This document shows positions 1-6,064 of a stretch of 20,716 nucleotides of DNA, piece after piece. Origin of the DNA: a virus; IMG/VR virus record IMGVR_UViG_3300034166_000756, positions 1-20,716 of that record; one strand, 5' to 3'. Within the stretch, counting starts at the first letter, position 1. Each line of letters begins with the position of its first letter. Under the pieces are notes generated by a model. That model saw only the letters and a list, made by a program, of their open reading frames with translations, was not told the DNA's origin and searched no databases. The translations under genes and the position numbers were made by a program.

Positions 1-346
1 TCATGCGCTCGGCGACCATAACCCAACCTTTGCCGAAGCCAAAGTCTTCGATGCTGGTTTTCTTGCTGCTGGCGAGCAGGTCTTCAACGCATAAACGTTC
101 TGCCCAGTCTGCCGAGTCTATGACGATGGTTTTGTAATCGGTCAACTTGGCCTCGGTTAACGCATCCGTTAACTGCTTCCAATTGTTGATCTCACAGCGG
201 TCAACGTCGAGGTGGCTAGTGCCTTGCTCGATGTCCAAGAATAGCGGCTTCGGGAACTTGGCCGCGAATGTGCTTTTGCCTACGGACTCCACGCCGTAAA
301 GAACTACGCGCTGGGCGCGTTGTTGTTTTCCTTTTGTTATTTTCAT
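1..346 (-). CDS. Sak4-like RecA-fold ATPase (AAA_24 type), 3' end missing
   Basis: This is the N-terminal 115 residues of a P-loop ATPase; the frame is still open at base 1, so the C-terminus lies outside the window. Residues 18-26 form a Walker A motif (GVESVGKST) right after a beta strand (RVVLYG), and residues 73-78 (TIVIDS) look like Walker B. The pattern of Walker A followed by FAAKFPKPLFLDIEQGT is typical of phage nucleotide-binding proteins of the AAA_24/Sak4 group, which assist single-strand annealing and recombination in phage replication modules. That role is family knowledge, not shown here. The ATG at 344-346 follows an A-rich leader (AAAACCAAAACAT) with no Shine-Dalgarno. It is last in the visible operon, 18 bases after the ParB-like gene, fitting a recombination cluster with the RuvC-like gene. 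Confidence 0.85.
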   Translation of the reverse strand, partial: MKITKGKQQRAQRVVLYGVESVGKSTFAAKFPKPLFLDIEQGTSHLDVDRCEINNWKQLTDALTEAKLTDYKTIVIDSADWAERLCVEDLLASSKKTSIEDFGFGKGWVMVAERM

Positions 347-364
347 ATGTTTTGGTTTTCTAGT

Positions 365-1153
365 TTATAATGCAAATGTGTTCCGATAAAATTGACGCAC
401 ATCCTTATGTGTTTGATCGATATCGACCATGTGGATTTTTTTTAACAACGGGTTTTTGATTGCGTTGAGAGTGTATGCAAACGCTTGATATGAATTAATG
501 ATTCTTTTATTTCCCTCCTTAATGCCCGTCAACCTTTGATACAATGCTCGTATGGATGCTGGCGTCTGCGAGAGTTCTTCAATATTGCATACGTTCAACA
601 AGACGAGCTTGCGATAGATTTCCAACATATGCTCATCTGGTTTCATAAGATAAGCGGTAACGAATGCAGCTTTAACTGGGGCCGTGCTTAACGATCTTTT
701 AGTTGTATTTGTCTGCTGGTATAGTTTAACGATTGCACAATCAACAACATCCTTAACATCCTGTAAGTTGCAACGACTAGGTGCACCGCCATAAAGAATG
801 CGAGATATGTGAGTAACAATTTCAGCGCATTTTTTATTGGTTCCAAGTAATACCGCATTGTTTCTAGGCATATTTCTATCCATCTCAGCAACGGCATCTT
901 GACTCACCCCTGTAGCAACCATTAGTTCAACAGCTCTGTTTGCCTCAACGATTGCTAGTAGTCTGTGCTGTCCATCAACAAGATGACCCAGAGTGTTAAA
1001 TGCAACCCCTTGGTGCGTTGTTACCCATTCCCCGCACTTGATTGAGTTGGCGTAACGTGACACTCTTTTTAAGTCTGCGTCTCTTATGTTATCATTTTTT
1101 TCCAAATATTGCATTGCAATTTCTGGAGTAATTATCTGCATTTCTATTTTCAT
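365..1153 (-). CDS. ParB-like/DndB-like phage protein with DGQHR motif
   Basis: A 262-residue protein. Residues 28-70 resemble the ParB/sulfiredoxin-like fold: LKRVSRYANSIKCGEW, then FNTLGHLVDGQHRLLAI with the signature DGQHR at 60-64. Proteins of this shape (a 'fill in G.L.DGQHR.AI' core plus a helical C-terminal half) are common in phages and have been linked to ParB-like nuclease or DNA-binding activity; the precise function is unknown. The ATG at 1151-1153 is preceded by GAAAATAGAAA. A second ATG four codons later (MQIITPE) is possible. It begins 4 bases after the RuvC-like stop, so probably in the same transcript. The gene looks more AT-rich than its neighbours on both sides, which could mean separate acquisition. 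Confidence 0.8.
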   Translation of the reverse strand: MKIEMQIITPEIAMQYLEKNDNIRDADLKRVSRYANSIKCGEWVTTHQGVAFNTLGHLVDGQHRLLAIVEANRAVELMVATGVSQDAVAEMDRNMPRNNAVLLGTNKKCAEIVTHISRILYGGAPSRCNLQDVKDVVDCAIVKLYQQTNTTKRSLSTAPVKAAFVTAYLMKPDEHMLEIYRKLVLLNVCNIEELSQTPASIRALYQRLTGIKEGNKRIINSYQAFAYTLNAIKNPLLKKIHMVDIDQTHKDVRQFYRNTFAL

Positions 1154-1156
1154 TTT

Positions 1157-1594
1157 CTATTTTCCTTTTTGTTGTGCTGCATAAACGGCTACAGCGAGTG
1201 CCGCCCACGAATGGGATTTGATGCCGTAGGTTGGCCCCGGCTGGGCCTTTGTTCCCTGTGGCCCGATGAGATCGAGCAAGGCTTGGCGAATGTTCGCGTC
1301 CTTGGCTCGCATCGTGCCACAGAGAAAAAGTTTAATATCCTTCCGAAAGATTAACTCGACGTCAACTCTTGCCACTTCGATGAATCGCCCTATCCAGACA
1401 CAGGTCTCGAATGTCGAAGCTCCGACTGCCATGCCGTAGGAGGCGATCATCTCGCAGGCGCAACGGTCGTATTCGCGACCGATAAGCACCTGCCGCATCT
1501 CCGCATTGGGAATGTGGCCGTGGTCAACGATCTTTCCGTTGTGAAACTGCACGAACGCGCTGTGCGTTGTGCCTGGGTCAATCGCGAGGTGCAT
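1157..1594 (-). CDS. RuvC-like Holliday junction resolvase (RNase H fold)
   Basis: A 145-residue protein that opens with the RuvC/RNase H-like strand MHLAIDPGTT, where D6 would be the first metal-binding acid. E48 in CEMIAS is a good candidate for the second acid, and residues 99-108 (DANIRQALLD) plus the C-terminal helix SWAALAVAVYAA fit the rest of the family fold. In the usual fold an acidic residue sits just before the terminal AAL.A helix; here I see KSHSW, with no acid at that exact place, so the last catalytic residue is uncertain. The family resolves Holliday junctions or branched replication intermediates before packaging. The ATG at 1592-1594 lies inside the end of the preceding gene (17-base overlap). 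The length is normal for small phage RuvC-like proteins. Confidence 0.85.
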   Translation of the reverse strand: MHLAIDPGTTHSAFVQFHNGKIVDHGHIPNAEMRQVLIGREYDRCACEMIASYGMAVGASTFETCVWIGRFIEVARVDVELIFRKDIKLFLCGTMRAKDANIRQALLDLIGPQGTKAQPGPTYGIKSHSWAALAVAVYAAQQKGK

Positions 1595-1832
1595 TGGCTC
1601 TGGTTCTAATTTTGTCGGCTGGCAGGTTAAGTGCTTCGCAAATTTGAAGAAATGCTTTCGAGTTTAGGAAAATTCGTGAAGTCTCGCGATTCTCGGCAGC
1701 ATACGCATTGTTGTATTCGCTTTTATACGTCTTGTTATGCCGTAAATCTTCGACCGCTTGACCAATTAACGCGCAAGCTAGGCTCCGAATAAACATATTT
1801 TCGATTTCGAGTTGATCCTCATCGTTTAACAT
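1578..1832 (-). CDS. hypothetical phage protein, 84 aa, helical
   Basis: A small soluble protein (84 residues from ATG at 1830-1832) with an acidic N-terminus (NDEDQLEIENMF), a predicted helical middle (ACALIGQAVEDLRHN) and a basic C-terminal end (KIRTRANAPRD). I do not recognise a family. The open frame extends upstream to a GTG at 1862, but the preceding membrane protein gene reads through that stretch and ends at 1826. The ATG shares 7 bases with that gene, so I prefer the ATG. Its 3' end overlaps the RuvC-like gene by 17 bases. This tight packing in the recombination cluster suggests a role in DNA metabolism, but that is only a context argument. Confidence 0.65.
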   Translation of the reverse strand: MLNDEDQLEIENMFIRSLACALIGQAVEDLRHNKTYKSEYNNAYAAENRETSRIFLNSKAFLQICEALNLPADKIRTRANAPRD

Positions 1833-1978
1833 TGCCCGTTGCGTCTCTCGCGTTCGCGCCACCAGCGGCGCATTTCCTCGGCGCGGGTCGTCGCCTTGGC
1901 ATTGCCGAGGATGTAGCCTGCGACGAATGACAGGAGGCTACAGAATCCGAACAGGATGAGAAAATTGATAGGTTCCAT
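1826..1978 (-). CDS. small single-pass membrane protein, 50 aa
   Basis: A 50-residue ORF starting at ATG 1976-1978. Residues 4-25 (INFLILFGFCSLLSFVAGYI) form one transmembrane segment. They are followed by a strongly basic cytoplasmic-looking tail (EMRRWWRERERRNGQC). The shape, an N-terminal anchor plus a charged amphipathic tail, is common for small phage membrane proteins. It could be an inner-membrane spanin-like or anti-host protein, but nothing in the sequence decides this. The gene is supported by context: its stop overlaps the next ATG by 7 bases, and it ends 5 bases after the preceding stop region. The leader is AATCTAAAATAT with no Shine-Dalgarno. Confidence 0.6.
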   Translation of the reverse strand: MEPINFLILFGFCSLLSFVAGYILGNAKATTRAEEMRRWWRERERRNGQC

Positions 1979-1983
1979 ATATT

Positions 1984-2199
1984 TTAGATTGGGAGGTTGT
2001 CGATGCTAGTGCGAACACCGTCGATTAGAATTTCTGCGCTTGAGTCGTCTTCGTGGCCTTCGGCGTCCTCTGCTGCCCATACTAGACCATTTGATTCTAC
2101 CCAGTTGCAACCCAGATCGTAATCTAGGCAGGTTGCAATGTCATTGGCTCCGCCGATTGTGCGGCTTGTTCCATCTGTGAATTTGATTTCGATTTTCAT
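1984..2199 (-). CDS. hypothetical acidic protein, 71 aa
   Basis: A 71-residue acidic protein beginning MKIEIKFTDGTSRTIGG at ATG 2197-2199. The start looks beta-stranded; residues 43-53 (AAEDAEGHEDD) are very acidic. No family is recognised. The frame is open farther upstream (to 2346), but that part translates to low-complexity F/K-rich sequence from an AT-rich spacer, so the ATG is the likely start. The leader AGAAAACCAAAAATGAAAAT closely resembles that of the Sak4-like gene (AAAACCAAAACATATGAAAAT), suggesting a shared initiation context. It is the first gene after a 174-base spacer and may begin a separate transcription unit. Confidence 0.6.
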   Translation of the reverse strand: MKIEIKFTDGTSRTIGGANDIATCLDYDLGCNWVESNGLVWAAEDAEGHEDDSSAEILIDGVRTSIDNLPI

Positions 2200-2344
2200 T
2201 TTTGGTTTTCTGTTTTTGGTTTCCTCGTCGGAGGGTTCATCCCTCGTTCGATGTGCAAACCCTCTTCTATCTCCGAAAAGATGAAAAGAAAAATTTTCAA
2301 GAAGTGTAAAAATAAATTTGAAAAAAATCTTTACAAACGCGCAC

Positions 2345-2373
2345 AACCAATGCCAGAGCGGTTCCGATTGGTT
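2345..2373. repeat. 7-bp inverted repeat after the winged-helix gene
   Basis: AACCAAT at 2345-2351 and ATTGGTT at 2367-2373 form an exact inverted repeat with a 15-base spacer, starting immediately after the stop codon of the 2374-2655 gene. There is no T-tract on either side, so it is a poor intrinsic terminator. It could be an operator for the upstream winged-helix candidate or an RNA hairpin. The rest of the spacer (2281-2340) is very AT-rich and may hold a minus-strand promoter, but I cannot pick a convincing -35/-10 pair. Confidence 0.3.
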
Positions 2374-2655
2374 TTACTGCTTAACAAGAGGGCGATAAAA
2401 ATTCACATTATAGCGTCGTCCATTGGCCAAAATTTTGGCAACTTTCTTTTCTAGGACACCTGATCTAAAGCCTCCATCTGCGAGTTTCCGACCTGCTCCG
2501 CCTTTGAGTTTAGAAATCTCGGAAATTTCCATGTTTGTCATCCATCCCTGTTCTTTCAGCTCGGCGGGGTCGCAAACTGCGGCCTCATCGAAAAAAGCAT
2601 TCCAAGCTTTGTTCAGATCGGCAGAAGCCACGGCTGATTGATTTTTCTTTCGCAT
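2374..2655 (-). CDS. winged-helix-like DNA-binding protein candidate, 93 aa
   Basis: A 93-residue protein. Residues 12-30 (ADLNKAWNAFFDEAA) form a helix, then GWMTNMEISEISKL looks like the first helices of a helix-turn-helix. GAGRKLADGGFRSGVLEKKVAKI would be recognition helix plus turn, and NGRRYNVNFYRP resembles the wing seen in phage winged-helix proteins. This is a pattern-level reading only. The ATG at 2653-2655 gives a 43-base overlap with the metallophosphoesterase, longer than other overlaps here; a GTG at 2629-2631 would shorten it to 19 bases. The gene is followed by an inverted repeat and a 174-base AT-rich spacer, where a regulator could act. Confidence 0.6.
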   Translation of the reverse strand: MRKKNQSAVASADLNKAWNAFFDEAAVCDPAELKEQGWMTNMEISEISKLKGGAGRKLADGGFRSGVLEKKVAKILANGRRYNVNFYRPLVKQ

Positions 2656-3335
2656 AAATTTACGGTGATCGAATTGTCTTTGTAATACCCATACGCAAAA
2701 CCCTGCGACCATGCGAATGTTGCTCGACGCGTCGAAGCATAGTCCATATCGAAACGCGCCAGCATTCCGACGCAATAGCCACTCGCGCCGTCGAGCGTGC
2801 GTGCGCGTTCCCATCCGACTCGGTGTAGGTGGGCCAGTATACATTGGCCGTATGTCTCCGCGTGGTCGCGGATGGCCTGCACGTTGTACATATATCCGTG
2901 CAGGAACTTGGTTCCACCTAGCTCGTAGAAGCTCCGAATGTGATACGGATATAGCCGCGCCTTGAGTTCCTTCGCGGTTTTTTCAATCGCTTGGATGGTG
3001 AGCGTAGCGGCGTGAGCCGCTAGCGCGTTTGGCGAGGCGGCGAGCTTGTAGAGCCGCGCTTCGTGATTGCCGTAGAGAATGCGCTGCGGGCGGATTTCTT
3101 GGAGGAAATCAATCCCGGCGCTGAGGTCGTCGCTCACGCTGGCGGCGCGATCGGCTGAGTTAGGGTCGTTCACCGCACCGGAGCGGAAGGCGGCAAGGTC
3201 AAGGAAGTCGCCTAGGTGAATTGTCGTATCCGGCTTCCAGCGGTCTTTGAACGTCAAGACGGCCTTGCGTGCCTCTGGGTCGATCTGGTCGCCATGAGAG
3301 CATCCGACTGCCATCCATTTTTTCCATCCCTTCAT
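2613..3335 (-). CDS. calcineurin-like metallophosphoesterase
   Basis: A 240-residue phosphoesterase with the metallophosphoesterase motifs in order: GCSHGD (11-16), LGDFLD (41-46, the GDxxD block), YGNHE (88-92, the GNH block), LHGY (145-148) and AHLH (168-171, the GHxH block). The first motif is normally DxH; here C12 takes the place of the metal-binding Asp while H14 is kept. The enzyme class hydrolyses phosphomonoesters or diesters with two metal ions; phage members may act on nucleic acid ends or nucleotides, but the substrate cannot be read from sequence. The ATG overlaps the upstream stop as ATGA (3332-3335), so translation is probably coupled. Confidence 0.85.
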   Translation of the reverse strand: MKGWKKWMAVGCSHGDQIDPEARKAVLTFKDRWKPDTTIHLGDFLDLAAFRSGAVNDPNSADRAASVSDDLSAGIDFLQEIRPQRILYGNHEARLYKLAASPNALAAHAATLTIQAIEKTAKELKARLYPYHIRSFYELGGTKFLHGYMYNVQAIRDHAETYGQCILAHLHRVGWERARTLDGASGYCVGMLARFDMDYASTRRATFAWSQGFAYGYYKDNSITVNLCERKINQPWLLPI

Positions 3336-3556
3336 GTAAGCTCTGGAATGTTTCGTTTGCTACGCTGTTCCCAAATCCAAGCGCGAACGGACTCCATCGT
3401 TTCTACGTCGAGCTTTGCGAACTCGCCGCATTCGTGCTTTAAAGCGGATCGAAGTTCCTGATCGATGTCGTCAAGCAGAATTAGGATATCAAGCCCCTTG
3501 CAGGCAACTTCGTGTTCGTATCGTTCCGTTTCGTCAAATTCAAGTGTTAGTTTCAT
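3332..3556 (-). CDS. conserved phage protein, 74 aa (LDDIDQELRS motif)
   Basis: A small acidic protein of 74 residues. The first ten residues read as a beta strand (MKLTLEFDET). They are followed by helix-forming ILILLDDIDQELRSALKH and a C-terminal helix ETMESVRAWIWEQRSKRNI. Proteins with the pattern strand, then D-[IL]-D-x-x-LR-x-x-[IL]-K, then VR..I.E are frequent small phage genes of unknown function in replication or post-lysis regions. I recall this only as a pattern and cannot assign a family name. It is linked by 4-base ATGA overlaps at both ends (3553-3556 and 3332-3335). Confidence 0.7.
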   Translation of the reverse strand: MKLTLEFDETERYEHEVACKGLDILILLDDIDQELRSALKHECGEFAKLDVETMESVRAWIWEQRSKRNIPELT

Positions 3557-3801
3557 GCTTCTTCGTCTTCCTCCTCTTCTTCTTCTTCTTCGTCTGGAAA
3601 TAAAATGTTGAAAGAATCGCTCGCGAGTCCCTCGACGGCAAATTTGTTCCCGAACACAAACTCTCCGTGCATGGTCTCTCCTGCCTGTTCCCAGCTAACA
3701 ATAGCAAGGCCACAGTCATAATGCTCCGACAGGATTCGCTTCGCTTCCGCGAGTGATTTCATTCGCTCCGATTCAACCGTCGGTTGTCTCTTTTTTTTCA
3801 A
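3553..3801 (-). CDS. hypothetical protein with poly-glutamate C-terminus, 82 aa
   Basis: An 82-residue protein with a compact N-terminal part (AEAKRILSEHYDCGLAIVSW, then GNKFAVEGL) and a C-terminal tail DEEEEEEEEDEEA. The tail is encoded by a GAA/GAG/GAC-rich tract that reads as repeated CTTC/CTC units on the plus strand. The HYDCGLAIVSWE..GET...FGN.FAVEGL pattern is seen in other small phage genes of unknown function. The start is TTG at 3799-3801, overlapping the endolysin stop as TTGA; this choice fits the 4-base overlaps at neighbouring junctions. An ATG at 3760-3762 is the alternative. The acidic tail could bind basic partners or mimic DNA, but this is speculation. Confidence 0.65.
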   Translation of the reverse strand: MKKKRQPTVESERMKSLAEAKRILSEHYDCGLAIVSWEQAGETMHGEFVFGNKFAVEGLASDSFNILFPDEEEEEEEEDEEA

Positions 3802-4271
3802 GCAAGAACGTCTATTTTTTTAGATACTCGGTTTCGTAAATTGGCGAGCATATCGCGCTCGGTCATTCCCTTCGCCCAATGCGGACGCATCTGATAGTGC
3901 GGTTCGTCAACAAATTTCCAGTCGCCACCCCACTCCATCCCGAGCGATTTGCCGAGAACGCCGAGTTCTCGGTAGAGCGGATGCTCTCCTAGGTATTCTC
4001 GGCCTTTGAAAATTCCGATGTCGGCAGCGATTCCAAAATTGTGATTGCTGTGACCTGCGGCGGCGTTCGTGACTTTTTTCCCTGGCGATGTTCTCCCCTT
4101 TGCATAGAGCGCATCTTGTTCTAGGTAGGATCGAGTGCCGCTGATAATTTTAACATCGCATCCAACCTTTGCGGCGATGCCCTTTGCCGCTCCTAGAAAG
4201 GCTCGCATGACCTTCTGCATCGTTGGGTGGAGCGTTGCTAGGTTTATTTCGCTTCGCTCGTCGAAGGTCAT
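3798..4271 (-). CDS. M15 peptidase endolysin (L-Ala-D-Glu / D-Ala-D-Ala type)
   Basis: A 157-residue zinc peptidase of the VanY/M15 family, with no added cell-wall binding domain. The motifs are SGTRSYLEQDALY (44-56), GHSNHNFGIAADI (73-85), and DEPHYQM (122-128). By comparison with the family, H77, D84 and H125 are the zinc ligands and D122 the catalytic acid. The family cuts peptide stems of peptidoglycan, and many phage endolysins belong here. The start ATG at 4269-4271 overlaps the lipoprotein stop as ATGA; an upstream extension of the frame to 4334 would lie inside that gene. The gene follows two small membrane proteins and a lipoprotein, which makes a lysis cassette and supports the endolysin role. 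Confidence 0.92.
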   Translation of the reverse strand: MTFDERSEINLATLHPTMQKVMRAFLGAAKGIAAKVGCDVKIISGTRSYLEQDALYAKGRTSPGKKVTNAAAGHSNHNFGIAADIGIFKGREYLGEHPLYRELGVLGKSLGMEWGGDWKFVDEPHYQMRPHWAKGMTERDMLANLRNRVSKKIDVLA

Positions 4272-4435
4272 TTTTTGAGTCCTTGGATGTCCGGTAATTG
4301 GTAGCAGAATGTTCCGAAATCCGTTTTCACGCATACAGACGGATTATTAAATCCAGCGCATGACGTCAGGGATGCCATCGTCGCGCAAGCGAACGACAAA
4401 ATGATCATCCAGAGCGCAATTTTTTTCGCGCTCAT
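4268..4435 (-). CDS. small lipoprotein, outer-spanin candidate, 55 aa
   Basis: A 55-residue protein with a lysine-rich start (MSAKK), a hydrophobic stretch IALWMIILSFACATMA (6-21), and a lipobox-like L23-T24-S25-C26, so it is probably exported and lipidated at C26, leaving a 30-residue mature peptide. Two further cysteines (37 and 46) could form a disulfide. Its position between holin candidates and the endolysin is where phages of Gram-negative hosts carry spanin genes. However, no inner-membrane spanin partner overlaps it, and the mature part is not proline-rich, so the spanin idea is an inference. ATGA overlaps join it to both neighbours. Confidence 0.6.
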   Translation of the reverse strand: MSAKKIALWMIILSFACATMASLTSCAGFNNPSVCVKTDFGTFCYQLPDIQGLKK

Positions 4436-4596
4436 TTTTCTTTGCGAAATACTTCGATGATCCCGATTATTGCCGCAACTGCCGTGCCGATGGCGTCCCA
4501 TTTCGACGGCTCTAAAGCCAAGCCTAGGACGCCGCCAAGGATTGCGAGGCCGCGAAACGTGGAAGGTTCCTTCAATTTTGCGAGTAGTGTTTTCAT
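4432..4596 (-). CDS. small membrane protein, holin candidate, 54 aa
   Basis: A 54-residue protein with start ATG at 4594-4596. A basic N-terminus (MKTLLAKLKEPSTFRG) precedes a hydrophobic segment LAILGGVLGLAL (17-28). A short link (EPSKWD) follows, then a second hydrophobic segment AIGTAVAAIIGIIEVF (36-50) and a basic end RKEK. Two membrane segments with charged ends, small size and position before an endolysin fit a class II holin, which makes inner-membrane holes that release the endolysin. It overlaps both neighbours as ATGA (4593-4596 and 4432-4435), which supports it being translated. Confidence 0.65.
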   Translation of the reverse strand: MKTLLAKLKEPSTFRGLAILGGVLGLALEPSKWDAIGTAVAAIIGIIEVFRKEK

Positions 4597-4760
4597 GGTT
4601 TTTTAGATTTTAGCATTTTATACAACGAAACTGCGCCAATGCAAATTCCGAGGACGAGAGAGAAAATGCGAAGCCACGCCTCAACCTCGGAGAACGAGAT
4701 TAGGACTGCCATTGCAGGTGCGCTCGTTCCAATGAACGTATGAAAAGCATGGTTGTCCAT
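4593..4760 (-). CDS. small membrane protein, second holin or antiholin candidate, 55 aa
   Basis: A 55-residue protein. Residues 9-24 (FIGTSAPAMAVLISFS) and 29-47 (WLRIFSLVLGICIGAVSLY) are hydrophobic and could form two membrane spans, followed by a basic end (KMLKSKKP). The ATG at 4758-4760 shares one base with the stop of the 434-residue gene (TAATG), so a longer frame reaching 4805 is not needed. It is the first gene of the lysis cassette. Two consecutive small membrane proteins suggest a holin/antiholin pair, but which one forms the hole cannot be told. Confidence 0.6.
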   Translation of the reverse strand: MDNHAFHTFIGTSAPAMAVLISFSEVEAWLRIFSLVLGICIGAVSLYKMLKSKKP

Positions 4761-6064
4761 TAGCTCAATCCGCCTTGCGAAATCAATTCTTCGGTAAGTG
4801 TGCATGGTTGCAAAATAATTGTGTTCCGCTCGCCGCCGGTAGTCAGTTCGATCTCAATCTCGGTCGTTACCGATGTTGCATTAAGAAGCAGATCGCGGAC
4901 GCCGAACGTGTTGAAATCCACGGCGGCGGTCTTGCCTGGTGCTGCGGTCAAGCCGCTTTGCACCTCCAATGTCGGAAGATTGATGAAGCCTTTGTCGCCG
5001 CCGAAATTGATGTCGTAGTAACTGTTCTGGACTCCGACGACCGTCGCGTTGCCTGCGCCGATGCTGTCGAGTGCTTGGAGTGCCGTTTGCAACTGCGCGG
5101 CGGTCGTGCTGGCGTCGAGCGGATCGGTCTGGCGCAGGACGGTTGTGGCTACGCTACCCGTTGTCACCGTGCCTGTGCCGGTCGTGATCGCGACGGCCCC
5201 TGCCGTTACGCCAAGCAAAAATTCGGTCGTCTGAGGAATCGAGCGCACGAAATATTGAAGCCCTGCCGTGTATCCGGTCAACGCCGTGAATCCTGTTAGA
5301 ACGACAGGCTGTGCGAGCGTCAGCCCGTGGTTGCTCGTTGTAATGAATACGCCGTCGGTGACCGTGCTGGCGATGTCCACGTTGTATGTCGGAACCGTTA
5401 TGCGAAAACTTCCGAGATACGGAGCGCGTGAAAATGAGACGCGTTGAATTTCGTTGTTGAGAGTCGAGCCTGTAATTGTAGTGGTCACGCTCACCGTCAT
5501 TGCCGTGCCGAGATCAGTCCATGTCGGCTCGTAGACTGCTGGAGCAAGACGAAGTTGAAGCTCTTGAATCTCGGCGTTGGTGGCGTCTCCTGCAATGCGC
5601 TCGTCGATGAGCGCGGTTGTGGTTGGAATTAACCTGGCGAAGTTGCCGGTGATCGCGCCCTGCGTGCCTGCCGAGTTGAACGAGACAACGAAGTTGGTTG
5701 CCATCGTGCCGTCTACGCTGACCGATCCTGCGGCGGTGATGGTTGAGAGAGAGTTGAGCGCGGACGAGATCGCGCCTGCGGTCGCGCTGAATCCGATTGC
5801 TCCGCTGGTCTGGCCTCCGAAGGAGAGCGTGAATGTGCCGCTGGCTGGAACTCCTGTGCGGCTTCCTACGCCGAATTTCACATCGGTTCCGGTGTAGTCT
5901 ACCACATCGAACGGACTTGCGATGTTGCCTGTCGCCTCCAAAAAATACAAATTGATCGCGCTGTTGTCGCCCTTCACGAATCGTTGCGTTGTCGCCGGTG
6001 CTAGGCTCGTCAAGCTGGTTGCCAAGCGGCGGTTCGTTGTGTCAATAAAAAGATCGCGTGCCAT
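4760..6064 (-). CDS. virion-associated beta-repeat protein, 434 aa (distal tail or receptor-binding candidate)
   Basis: A 434-residue protein rich in T, S, A, G and V, low in Cys and Lys, as in secreted or virion beta proteins. Residues 76-141 form a repeat: GTFTLSFGGQT, then ATAGAISSALNSLSTITAAGSVSVDG, then FVVSFN. A second copy begins at GSFRITVP (218-225) and resumes at TAAQLQTALQALDSIGAGNATVVG (321-344) and YYDINFGGD. In between lies an inserted segment of about 90 residues containing the HGLTLAQPVVL motif (246-256). Repeats of this type occur in phage structural and large surface proteins. Its place after the tail genes and before lysis is usual for baseplate or receptor-binding proteins, so that is the best guess. 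The ATG at 6062-6064 directly follows the previous stop. Confidence 0.7.
   Translation of the reverse strand: MARDLFIDTTNRRLATSLTSLAPATTQRFVKGDNSAINLYFLEATGNIASPFDVVDYTGTDVKFGVGSRTGVPASGTFTLSFGGQTSGAIGFSATAGAISSALNSLSTITAAGSVSVDGTMATNFVVSFNSAGTQGAITGNFARLIPTTTALIDERIAGDATNAEIQELQLRLAPAVYEPTWTDLGTAMTVSVTTTITGSTLNNEIQRVSFSRAPYLGSFRITVPTYNVDIASTVTDGVFITTSNHGLTLAQPVVLTGFTALTGYTAGLQYFVRSIPQTTEFLLGVTAGAVAITTGTGTVTTGSVATTVLRQTDPLDASTTAAQLQTALQALDSIGAGNATVVGVQNSYYDINFGGDKGFINLPTLEVQSGLTAAPGKTAAVDFNTFGVRDLLLNATSVTTEIEIELTTGGERNTIILQPCTLTEELISQGGLS

Noticed and set aside
2196-2240. 14-residue leader peptide (MNPPTRKPKTENQK) before the 71-residue gene
   Set aside because: Only a tiny frame in an AT-rich spacer; the ATGA overlap is suggestive but too little to list as a gene.
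4760-5299. Plus-strand frames opposite the 434-residue gene (for example 4775-5299)
   Set aside because: Cys-rich, irregular composition and opposite strand to the whole operon; shadows of the repeat-rich gene.
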